The translations under genes and the position numbers were made by a program. A stretch of DNA of 64,000 bases from Thalassoroseus pseudoceratinae. GTDB lineage: Bacteria > Planctomycetota > Planctomycetia > Planctomycetales > Planctomycetaceae. The stretch's first letter is position 1. Every line of letters starts with the position of its first letter. The stretch lies in assembly GCF_011634775.1 (NCBI RefSeq), contig NZ_JAALXT010000007.1:310001-374000 (forward strand), written 5' to 3'. Below the pieces are notes generated by a model that had not been told where the DNA came from, searched no databases, and saw only the letters and a program-made list of their open reading frames with translations. Positions 10,086-17,280 of the stretch are shown piece after piece.

Positions 10086-10610
10086 TCATTTCCAATCTGA
10101 AATGAATTCGGCCCAGGCGTTTGCAGGCACCATGATTAATTCATTGATTCTCGATTCGTCAACCCGACCGTTGACGACATCATACAAAATTATTCCAAGC
10201 TGACCGTCGATCGGGCGATGTTTCAATACCTGCTGCAACCAGACCCAAAACGTCTTCGCTAGTTCTGGATTCGCTTCGGTCCAAGCAATCCAATCATCGT
10301 GATGACTGATCAGAGCCTTAAACCACTCTTCGGTCCCGTCGCCGGCCCACCAATGTCGTCGATGTAGAGCCGGAATCCATTTCGGGTTTTCTGTTTCTTC
10401 AACTTGCCAAAAGTCGTCGTCCTTGAGAAATTGCGCTATTGGCAGAGGTTGTGTTGTCCATGCGGAATAGTATACCGGAATGTTGAATATTCTCGTTTCA
10501 GTTCGCGTACGCAGTTCTAACACTTCTGGCGAGAACTCCCAGCGTTCTCCAACACTAGATAATGCGACTAGCAAGACGACGCCTATCGAAATGTAAAATC
10601 TCTTTCGCAT
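10086..10610 (-). CDS. hypothetical exported or membrane-anchored protein, 174 aa
   Basis: A complete frame with an N-terminal hydrophobic segment (about residues 5-20) after a basic MRKRF start, which suggests a signal peptide or anchor. The remainder is soluble, unusually rich in Trp (over ten residues), with stretches such as HRRHWWAGDGTEEWF. I recognise no family. The gene lies inside the tdh-kbl interval and is flanked directly by two copies of the same double-hairpin repeat, which suggests that it was inserted as a cassette or that the repeats spread into a pre-existing gap. Its expression may depend on readthrough from tdh. Confidence 0.6.
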   Translation of the reverse strand: MRKRFYISIGVVLLVALSSVGERWEFSPEVLELRTRTETRIFNIPVYYSAWTTQPLPIAQFLKDDDFWQVEETENPKWIPALHRRHWWAGDGTEEWFKALISHHDDWIAWTEANPELAKTFWVWLQQVLKHRPIDGQLGIILYDVVNGRVDESRINELIMVPANAWAEFISDWK

Positions 10611-10633
10611 TTGGCGTACTCATTGCTAGTCCA

Positions 10634-10721
10634 AGTAGGCTGGGGCTAGCCCCAGCATCTCTAAACTCTCAACATTTTAGAGGATGCTGGGTTACGCTAC
10701 GCTAACCCAGCCTACAAATCT
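10634..10721. repeat. double-hairpin intergenic repeat, copy B
   Basis: The second copy of the element at 9994-10081, in the same orientation. The first hairpin is GCTGGGGCTAGCCCCAGC (10639-10656). The second spans 10686-10711 and has perfect arms GCTGGGTTA and TAACCCAGC around CGCTACGC. The spacer and flanks (CATCTCTAAACTCTCAACATT and AGCCTACAAATCT) match copy A with a few differences. In the hairpins the arms differ between the copies but still pair, as expected if RNA or DNA folding is maintained. Confidence 0.82.
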
Positions 10722-10735
10722 ACGAGTTATGAATA

Positions 10736-11764
10736 CTAGTCCTTCCAGTGTAGTAAGACTTTGCCGCTTTCACCGCTTTTCATGGCTTCGAAACCTTTTT
10801 CGAATTCGGTGTAATGGAAGCGGTGGGTGATGACGGGGCTAATATCTAGACCGCTTTCAAGCATCACGGTCATCTTATACCACGTTTCATACATCTCACG
10901 ACCGTAGATACCTTGGATGTTAAGCATATTGAAGACGACTAGGTTCCAGTCGATCGCGATCTCTTTCTCCGGGATGCCGAGCATCGCGATTTTGCCGCCA
11001 TGACACATATTGTGCAGCATGTCACGAAACGCACTTGGGTTGCCACTCATTTCGAGACCGACATCAAAACCTTCGTGCATATCGAGTTCTTTTTGCACGT
11101 CGGCTAGTTTTTCCTCTTTCACATTGACGACCCGAGTCGCACCGAGTTTCTGCGCCAACTCCAACCGCCAGGGATTAATGTCCGTGACAACCACAAATCG
11201 AGCACCCGCGTGCTTGGCAACCGCGGCGGCCATGCAACCGATTGGGCCGGCTCCGGTGATCAACACATCTTCGCCGAGGACATCAAATTGCAGAGCCGTG
11301 TGAACCGCATTGCCGAACGGGTCGAAGATCGAGGCGATATCCTTGTTCACGCTTGGACGATGATGCCAAACGTTCGACATTGGTAACACGACATATTCCG
11401 CGAACGCGCCCGGCCGATTCACTCCGAGACCTTGCGTGTCTTTGCAGAGATGCCGACGCCCGGCTAGACAGTTCCGACAGCGACCACAAACGATATGACC
11501 TTCACCGCTGACAATTTCACCCGGATGAAAGTCGGTCACGTTCGAGCCAACTTCCACAACCTCGCCGACGAACTCATGCCCGACCACCATCGGCACTGGA
11601 ATCGTTTTGGCCGCCCACGCATCCCAATTGTAGATGTGCAAATCCGTGCCACAAATCCCGGTGCGGTCGACGCGAATTTTCACATCGTTGATCCCAACGG
11701 TGGGCTCGGGCACGTCGTCCAGCCACAAACCTTCGCGAGACTCCTTCTTGACCAACGCCTTCAT
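10736..11764 (-). CDS. tdh: L-threonine 3-dehydrogenase
   Basis: A 342-residue zinc-dependent medium-chain dehydrogenase that oxidises L-threonine to 2-amino-3-oxobutyrate with NAD+. Catalytic zinc ligands are visible as Cys38 (GICGTD), His63 and Glu64 (GHEF). The structural zinc cysteines are Cys93, 96, 99 and 107. These are the same positions as in E. coli Tdh. The NAD-binding motif GAGPIG begins near residue 171. The length matches the family exactly. With kbl it completes the threonine-to-glycine route; the product is unstable, so close expression of the two genes is expected, which makes the intervening gene and repeats notable. Confidence 0.96.
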   Translation of the reverse strand: MKALVKKESREGLWLDDVPEPTVGINDVKIRVDRTGICGTDLHIYNWDAWAAKTIPVPMVVGHEFVGEVVEVGSNVTDFHPGEIVSGEGHIVCGRCRNCLAGRRHLCKDTQGLGVNRPGAFAEYVVLPMSNVWHHRPSVNKDIASIFDPFGNAVHTALQFDVLGEDVLITGAGPIGCMAAAVAKHAGARFVVVTDINPWRLELAQKLGATRVVNVKEEKLADVQKELDMHEGFDVGLEMSGNPSAFRDMLHNMCHGGKIAMLGIPEKEIAIDWNLVVFNMLNIQGIYGREMYETWYKMTVMLESGLDISPVITHRFHYTEFEKGFEAMKSGESGKVLLHWKD

Positions 11765-11883
11765 GACTCGATTCCTTCATTGTGGATTCAATTTCCAAGA
11801 TACTAGACCACCAATCTCCATTTTACAAGAACAATTATCCAATATTATGGATTCTGAGTACGAGGCATTTCAGCCAGCGCAAC

Positions 11884-11915
11884 GAAAAACGCTCCTGGAC
11901 GAATCAAGGAGCGTT
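11884..11915 (-). terminator. Rho-independent terminator after the FHA gene
   Basis: Read on the minus strand, a perfect 9-bp stem AACGCTCCT/AGGAGCGTT with a 10-nt loop runs into a T tract (GTTTTTCG). It lies 30 nt beyond the stop of the FHA-domain gene, the position expected for its transcript end. Confidence 0.8.
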
Positions 11916-11944
11916 CGAGGGCCAACGAATTGATGTGTGCTGAA

Positions 11945-12445
11945 TCAGTCGATGCCGTCATCGGAGAGTAACCGTACGTCGCTTTGGCTATCGGAATTGG
12001 AGAGTGCCGGGGGAACGTCGTCGGAGTCATTCCAGCCTCGCACGACCGCTGAGGGGAATTCCGCTTCACCGGCAACACTATCATTGTCGGAGTCTCCGAT
12101 GTCGACGATCGGTTCGGTGTGGAATCGCTCGACCGAATCATCCTCAGACGGCGGTTGGCCCGGACCCAAGTGCACACGATACTTCACACTCGCGAAGGCG
12201 AGTTCGTCCCCTGGTAACAACGCCCCTCGGGTGACTCGTTGCCCGTTAACTTTCGTTCCATTGGTGCTGCCAAGATCACGGACGAACAGTAACCCGTCGG
12301 TTTTCACGATTAAGCAGTGCAGCTTAGAAACGCTGGCTTTCTCCAGAATGAGGTCGCAGAGGCCGTGTTTACGACCGACGAGAACCAGATCGCTATTGAT
12401 ACTGATGGGCTTGCCACCAAGAACTGGAATCAGCTTGGCTTCCAT
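11945..12445 (-). CDS. FHA domain protein
   Basis: A 166-residue protein. Residues about 5-95 form a forkhead-associated domain, with the phosphothreonine-binding signature visible as VGRKHG, then SVSKLHC and LGSTNGTKVNG. FHA domains dock phosphothreonine peptides, usually in Ser/Thr kinase signalling, which is abundant in planctomycetes. The C-terminal 70 residues are acidic, Ser/Asp-rich and probably disordered. The frame is open for 22 codons upstream, but the ATG at 12445 has a GAGAG site and starts right before the domain. No kinase gene is adjacent. The gene stands alone with its own terminator. Confidence 0.88.
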   Translation of the reverse strand: MEAKLIPVLGGKPISINSDLVLVGRKHGLCDLILEKASVSKLHCLIVKTDGLLFVRDLGSTNGTKVNGQRVTRGALLPGDELAFASVKYRVHLGPGQPPSEDDSVERFHTEPIVDIGDSDNDSVAGEAEFPSAVVRGWNDSDDVPPALSNSDSQSDVRLLSDDGID

Positions 12446-12628
12446 ATAACTCTCGGATACGGCATCACGGTGTTTTGACGTCAACTTTGTCCAATAAACA
12501 TAACTGAACACCTTTGATTGTCCGCTCTTGATTGGAAAGAGTCAAGAATTGATCCTCTCAGCGGGTCAACTCGGGCGGAATGCGGACCGATTCTTAACGT
12601 TTTCTGGTTTGGAGCGGTGGCGAAGCAC

Positions 12629-12657
12629 TCGACGCCTCTAGCGGACATTCCTATACT
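12629..12657 (+). promoter_or_regulatory. possible sigma-70-type promoter of def
   Basis: TCGACG (12629-12634) and TATACT (12652-12657) are separated by 17 nt and end 43 nt before the def start codon. The match to TTGACA/TATAAT is fair, not perfect. Planctomycete promoters often diverge from this consensus, so this is a candidate only. Confidence 0.35.
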
Positions 12658-12700
12658 GAGGTGCTTCAATTATTAGGTTCCGCCAAGCTGAAACGCGATC

Positions 12701-13279
12701 ATGGAAATTGTTCACTATCCCCACCCCGTTTTGCGGTTCAAGTCGCTACCGATTACACGAATCGATGCCGACTTGAAGGCCAAGATCGCGGAAATGTTCG
12801 AACTGATGTATGCCGCCAAGGGGATTGGTCTGGCTGCTAATCAGGTCGGGTTGCCGTTTCGGTTCTTTGTGATCAACCCGTCCGGCGATCCCAAGCAGAA
12901 AGAGTTTGAGCAAGTTTTCATCAACCCGGAGATCATCAGCAAAAAAGGCAGCGAAGAGGGTGAAGAAGGCTGCCTCAGCTTGCCGGATGTCTACGGACCC
13001 GTGAAACGAGCCGCGAAGATCAAAGTGGTTGCCTACGATTTGACCGGCCAGGAATTCGAGTGGGAAGTCGACGATTTGACCGCCCGCGTGATCCAACACG
13101 AAAACGATCACCTTGACGGTGTGCTGTTCATCGATCGCATTCCTGAGCAGAGTTTAGCCGAAGCAGAGCAGTTCCTGACCGAATTCGAAACCGTCTTTCG
13201 ACGTCGGCAAGCAGACGGGGAACTCAAGTCGGACGAGGAACTCGAAGCCGAGCTAAAAGGGATGGCACAAACAGCTTAA
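12701..13279 (+). CDS. def: peptide deformylase
   Basis: A 192-residue metalloenzyme that removes the formyl group from nascent N-terminal methionine. All three family motifs are present: GIGLAANQVG (41-50), EEGCLSLP with metal ligand Cys91, and QHENDHLDG with metal ligands His133 and His137 and catalytic Glu134. A charged C-terminal extension of about 35 residues follows the catalytic core. The gene precedes fmt, which adds the same formyl group to initiator tRNA, with one small gene in between. This def-fmt association is common across bacteria and suggests co-expression. Confidence 0.96.
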   Translation: MEIVHYPHPVLRFKSLPITRIDADLKAKIAEMFELMYAAKGIGLAANQVGLPFRFFVINPSGDPKQKEFEQVFINPEIISKKGSEEGEEGCLSLPDVYGPVKRAAKIKVVAYDLTGQEFEWEVDDLTARVIQHENDHLDGVLFIDRIPEQSLAEAEQFLTEFETVFRRRQADGELKSDEELEAELKGMAQTA

Positions 13280-13296
13280 CCGTCATTGGAGTCTGA

Positions 13297-13602
13297 GTGT
13301 CCGATATGGAATTGGTTCCGCTGTTTGGGCAAATGATCCGTCGGGACTGGGCAGATGCCTTGACGGAAACCCAGCTGGAGACACATTATCGAGACGCGGA
13401 AGGACAATATCGGCGGATTCCGTTTGGCGAAGAAAACTTTCTCAATCCGCGAATCGCGGAAGCTGGGCCGTGTCGGCATTGTCGAACTATCAAAGGCAAG
13501 TTGCACTTTCACGCCTGCGACTACGAACAATGCCCGAAATGTAACACACAACAAATGGGATGTGATTGCGAGTTCATTGGCCATGAGTGGCGTGAAGAAT
13601 GA
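13297..13602 (+). CDS. small cysteine-rich protein between def and fmt
   Basis: A 101-residue protein, starting at GTG 13297 or the ATG three codons on, 17 nt after the def stop. Its second half holds seven cysteines in a zinc-ribbon-like pattern: CRHC, then CDYEQCPKC, then CDC, with histidines between. The N-terminal half contains short hydrophobic and acidic helices. The pattern suggests a bound zinc ion. The position inside a translation-initiation gene pair hints at a role in that process, but no family is recognised. Confidence 0.65.
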   Translation: MSDMELVPLFGQMIRRDWADALTETQLETHYRDAEGQYRRIPFGEENFLNPRIAEAGPCRHCRTIKGKLHFHACDYEQCPKCNTQQMGCDCEFIGHEWREE

Positions 13603-13650
13603 ACCGAGATTGTTCCGTAGTTCCAAATTCAAAGTTGAATTTCTAATCGA

Positions 13651-14640
13651 ATGCCAGGAGACACCGCTTTCTACAATCCACTTCGTCTTGTGATGATGGG
13701 CACGGGCACGTTTGCTCTGCCGACGTTTTTGAGTTTGTACGATTCGCCGCACGAAGTGGTGGGGTTGTTCACGCAACCGGATCGCAAGGGACGTGGGCAC
13801 CATAACCATCCGCACCCCATGCGGGAAGCCGCCGAAGCCCATGGCACACCGGTGTTTCAGCCGGATAACGTGAACACGCCGGAATCACTCGCGGATCTGC
13901 GAAATCTGAACGCTGATCTGTGCGTTGTGGCGGCGTACGGGCAGATTCTTTCAGCGGAACTCCTTCAGACGCCGAAGTTTGGGGCAATCAATCTCCACGC
14001 ATCGTTACTGCCGAAGTATCGCGGAGCGGCTCCGATTCAGTATGCGATATTGAATGGTGAGACATCGACCGGCGTGACGATTTTCCAGATCGAACCGAAA
14101 CTTGATGCCGGTCCAATTCTGGGGGTCGACGCCATCAAGATTGGTTCCCGAGAGAAGTATGGAGCGGTGCAAGAACGGTTGGCAGCACTGGCGGTGCCGT
14201 TGACATCACGGGTGTTGGGCATGTTTGCCCGTGAGGAAGTCATTGGGCAGCCCCAGGATTCCACCGGCGTCACGAAGGCCCCGAAACTCCGTAAGGAACA
14301 TGCGGCGATTCCGTGGGAGAAACCGGCGGCAGCGGTCGCAAACCATCTCCGAGCGATGCAGCCGTGGCCGAATCCGTTCACGTTCCTCAATCAGCCGAAC
14401 AAGAAGCCATTGCGGCTAATCGTCATGCAAGCGCGGCAGGCGATGAATGTGGAACGGTCCCATGAAGCCCCCGGAACGGTGCTGAAATGCGATCGAGGAC
14501 GTTTTTTAGTGCAAACTGGTGACGGTGTGCTGGACATCTTGGAAGTCAAACCGGAAGGCAAACGAGCGATGCCAGCGGCGGCGTTCCTGAACGGTCACCA
14601 AATCCAACCCGGTGATCGGCTGAGTTCGCAGCGTTCGTGA
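13651..14640 (+). CDS. fmt: methionyl-tRNA formyltransferase
   Basis: A 329-residue enzyme that formylates Met-tRNA(fMet) using 10-formyltetrahydrofolate. The N-terminal formyltransferase fold begins LRLVMMGTGTFALP. The folate and catalytic motif reads INLHASLLPKYRGAAP near residues 111-126, containing the active-site Asn/His pair, and a second motif GVTIFQIEPKLDAGPIL follows. The C-terminal domain (about 215-329) corresponds to the tRNA-binding OB fold. The chosen ATG gives about ten residues more than usual before the first strand, so a start at 13693 is possible. It is downstream of def in the same orientation. Confidence 0.94.
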   Translation: MPGDTAFYNPLRLVMMGTGTFALPTFLSLYDSPHEVVGLFTQPDRKGRGHHNHPHPMREAAEAHGTPVFQPDNVNTPESLADLRNLNADLCVVAAYGQILSAELLQTPKFGAINLHASLLPKYRGAAPIQYAILNGETSTGVTIFQIEPKLDAGPILGVDAIKIGSREKYGAVQERLAALAVPLTSRVLGMFAREEVIGQPQDSTGVTKAPKLRKEHAAIPWEKPAAAVANHLRAMQPWPNPFTFLNQPNKKPLRLIVMQARQAMNVERSHEAPGTVLKCDRGRFLVQTGDGVLDILEVKPEGKRAMPAAAFLNGHQIQPGDRLSSQRS

Positions 14641-14671
14641 TACGTATCGTCAAAGCCGAAAGAACCGGAAT

Positions 14672-15271
14672 CTATAACGTCCACTCCATCCCCGCGGATC
14701 CGGCGTTGACGACGGGAGTGGAGCCCAGAACCTCGGTTTGGCCGCCGCTGGCGTGAATGTGGCCACAGACAACCAATCGCGGCACGGTCCGTTCAATGCA
14801 CTCCCGCACCGCTTGACTTCCCAAGTGTTGGCGTCGGGAAGACACATCGAGCACCCCGAACGGCGGGGAATGACTGATCAAGACCGCACCTTCAGGACAC
14901 GACGCAAGGTATTCATGGGCTTGATCTTCGGTCAAGTCGTAACTCCAACTCCCGAACGGAGTCACCGGCACACCGCCGCCCAACCCGAAGAACGTCTGTT
15001 TGGCAATGGTAACGCTTGATCCGTGCAGTACGAACGTCTGCGGCCAACCTTCGCAGACGGTTTGAAGTTCCTCTGTCGTCTCGTTATTCCCCGCCACAAG
15101 AACCAACGGCGTGGCGGTCGATTTCAGCGGAGCCAAACACCGTTCCAACCCACGATGAGCATTGCAGAAATCGCCCGCCCCGATGATCACATCGAAGTTA
15201 TCAGCACATGCGGCCAGCCGTTCGGCGGCGTCACGATCACTGTGCCAATCACTGAACAACCAGAGTTTCAT
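14672..15271 (-). CDS. calcineurin-like metallophosphoesterase
   Basis: A 199-residue single-domain protein with the full set of dimetal phosphoesterase motifs: DWH (Asp8, His10), GAGDF, GNNE, a histidine in ISHSPPFG and the final CGHIHASG. This matches the compact YfcE/MJ0936-like group that hydrolyses phosphodiesters or phosphomonoesters. No signal peptide is present, so it is cytoplasmic. The substrate cannot be read from the sequence. The gene converges on fmt and is divergent from dnaN across a long intergenic region. Confidence 0.85.
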   Translation of the reverse strand: MKLWLFSDWHSDRDAAERLAACADNFDVIIGAGDFCNAHRGLERCLAPLKSTATPLVLVAGNNETTEELQTVCEGWPQTFVLHGSSVTIAKQTFFGLGGGVPVTPFGSWSYDLTEDQAHEYLASCPEGAVLISHSPPFGVLDVSSRRQHLGSQAVRECIERTVPRLVVCGHIHASGGQTEVLGSTPVVNAGSAGMEWTL

Positions 15272-15740
15272 CGCGAAATTTCACCGACGAGGAGTGTGTC
15301 TAACTTGTTGAAAACCGGTTCATTCGTGGATGAGTGTGTTTGAGAATTAACGAGCGACTGCCCGCGTTGTGGGAAACGTGGAAACTGTCGACACCTCCTC
15401 CACCACGCACCAACGCCAAACCAACAACTTATCCGCACGAAAATCTCACGAAACCATCATCGTAACATCTTGTCATTTCGGCAGTAACGGAAATAATTCC
15501 TTCGTGAATCCACAAAAAATGACGTCCCTAATAATAAGACTTCTATGAAATACTTTTTGAAGAGAGGAGAAGAATGTTGATTGTGCTTGTTGACCGGGGC
15601 ATGAACCCGAATCTCCTGGGAGAATGGTAGTGCATTCTATGTTTTTTCAGTGAAATGCGGTATAATTCCCATTCGAAAATTTCCGATTTGAATCACTTGG
15701 CCCCACTTGTCGGCAACCAAGCCAGACCGGCTCCGAATCC
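15272..15740. other. 469-nt gene-free region upstream of dnaN, possible origin or regulatory region
   Basis: No protein gene is supported here. It contains several near matches to the DnaA box TTATCCACA: TTATCCGCA at 15429 (one mismatch), and CGTGGATGA, TGTGGGAAA and GAATCCACA with two mismatches each. An AT-rich stretch occupies about 15510-15560. A TATAAT hexamer at 15661-15666 is a likely -10 element for dnaN, although no good -35 box is visible at standard spacing. Replication genes follow directly. Origin function is inference only. Confidence 0.35.
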
Positions 15741-16847
15741 ATGAAACTGCACTTCCATCGTCCGTCCTTGATGACGGCATTTACGATCGTCAACACGGTT
15801 GTTCCTTCGCGGACGCCTCGTGAGATTCTCAAGAATGTCAAACTCCATGTTGCCGACGGTGTGGCGACGTTGATTGGAACCGACCAGGAAGTGGGAATTC
15901 GGTATCAGATTTCTGGCGTTGAGACGCAATCCGCCGGGGAGACACTGTTGCCGACGGCTCGGGTGTTGTCGATCCTGCGGGAGTTGCACGACGAGAGCGT
16001 GGACTTCGAAATCGAAGACGACAAGGTTTGGATTCGTTCCGGGCACAGTGAATTTCGTCTGTCCGCCGAAGACCCCGCCGAGTTTCCCACGGTGGCTGAG
16101 TTTGCGGAAGAGAAGTTCCATGTGGTCGATGGGAATGTCTTCAAGGAAGCGATTCGCCGAACGATCTTCGCCACCGATGTCGAGAGCACTCGGTATGCCC
16201 TGGGGGGCGTGTTGCTCGAGTTGGGCACCGACAGCATGGCTCTTGTTGCGACTGACAGTCGGCGATTGGCGTTGGTGAAAGTTCCGTGCAAATCGAACGG
16301 GGCCGACGATCCCGAAAACAACGCCCCGGTGGTTCCTCGGGCCGCGATGAGCTTGATCGAAAAGAGCATCGAGGAAGGAACCGAAGTTCAGTTGGCCGTT
16401 CATGCCAACGATGTGCTGATCAAGTGCGGCAACTCGACGATCTACAGCCGTCTGGTGGATGGACGTTTTCCGAAATACGCCGACGTCATTCCCAGCAGTC
16501 CCGAGCACTCAGTGGAACTCGTGACCGGCCCGTTCTACTCGGCGGTTCGGCAAGCTCAAATCGTGACGAATGAAGACAGTCGCGGTGTTGATTTCACTTT
16601 TAAAGACGGCACGCTAACGCTTAACAGTTCCGCCGCGGAGATCGGAACCTCGACGATCGAACTTCCCATCTCGTACGAGGAAGACGAACTGACCATCAAG
16701 TTCGATCCGCGATTCGTCGCCGAGTTCCTGCGTGTGTTGGAGCAGGAAAAACAAGTGAAGTGGGACCTGATCGACCCTGAAAGCCCCGCTGTCTTGCGGA
16801 CCGACGACGAATACACCTACGTCATTATGCCGTTGTCACGAGACTGA
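15741..16847 (+). CDS. dnaN: DNA polymerase III beta subunit (sliding clamp)
   Basis: A 368-residue protein with the three-domain clamp layout. Domain 1 contains the typical ILKNVKLHV strand and the clamp signature TRYALGGVLLEL. The C-terminus ends in the conserved peptide-binding segment DEYTYVIMPLS. The ring tethers polymerases and other partners to DNA. It heads a plus-strand block dnaN, DUF721 gene, gyrB. In many bacteria dnaA and recF accompany these genes, but neither is present next to this copy. No strong ribosome site precedes the ATG, and this start gives the expected N-terminal strand. Confidence 0.95.
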   Translation: MKLHFHRPSLMTAFTIVNTVVPSRTPREILKNVKLHVADGVATLIGTDQEVGIRYQISGVETQSAGETLLPTARVLSILRELHDESVDFEIEDDKVWIRSGHSEFRLSAEDPAEFPTVAEFAEEKFHVVDGNVFKEAIRRTIFATDVESTRYALGGVLLELGTDSMALVATDSRRLALVKVPCKSNGADDPENNAPVVPRAAMSLIEKSIEEGTEVQLAVHANDVLIKCGNSTIYSRLVDGRFPKYADVIPSSPEHSVELVTGPFYSAVRQAQIVTNEDSRGVDFTFKDGTLTLNSSAAEIGTSTIELPISYEEDELTIKFDPRFVAEFLRVLEQEKQVKWDLIDPESPAVLRTDDEYTYVIMPLSRD

Positions 16848-16868
16848 ACGAAGACCCGGGAGGGGTAG

Positions 16869-17186
16869 ATGTCGAGTCCACGTCGTGAACCGCAACCGCT
16901 TGCCAAAGCACTTTCGGAATTGATCGCTGCCCGAGGGTTTGCCCGTGTTCGTGGGAAGACTCAACTTAATGAAATTTGGCGGGAAGTCGCCGGGGAGCAC
17001 ATCGCCGAATTCACGAAACCAATCGAAGTCAAACGCGGTGTGCTTCACGTTTCCGTTAGCAACTCCGCAATGCTCGGCGAACTCGTGTCGTTCCATCAGA
17101 TGAATCTGTTAGCCGAACTCACGAGCAAACACGCGGACCTGAAAATCAAGAGTTTGAAGTTCAAGCTGAGCACAAAGACATCGTAA
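16869..17186 (+). CDS. dciA: DUF721 protein, likely DciA-type replicative helicase loader factor
   Basis: A 105-residue protein with the DUF721 pattern: an N-terminal helix ending in ARGFARVRG, the conserved W-x-x-V-G-like segment IWREVAGEHIAEFTKP, and a KH-like strand reading GVLHVSVSNSAMLGEL. DUF721 proteins include DciA, which operates the DnaB helicase in bacteria lacking DnaC. The ATG follows a strong GGGAGGGG site and starts 22 nt after dnaN, so co-transcription is likely. The link to replication is supported by its place between dnaN and gyrB. The symbol is applied by family and context. Confidence 0.8.
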   Translation: MSSPRREPQPLAKALSELIAARGFARVRGKTQLNEIWREVAGEHIAEFTKPIEVKRGVLHVSVSNSAMLGELVSFHQMNLLAELTSKHADLKIKSLKFKLSTKTS

Positions 17187-17280
17187 AAGAATCGCTGGAT
17201 GCGTTGGCACGCATCGTGAGCCCAATACCATTTTCGAAGGTGCGTGACGACGCACTCGACGAAGTTCATAGGAATATGCC

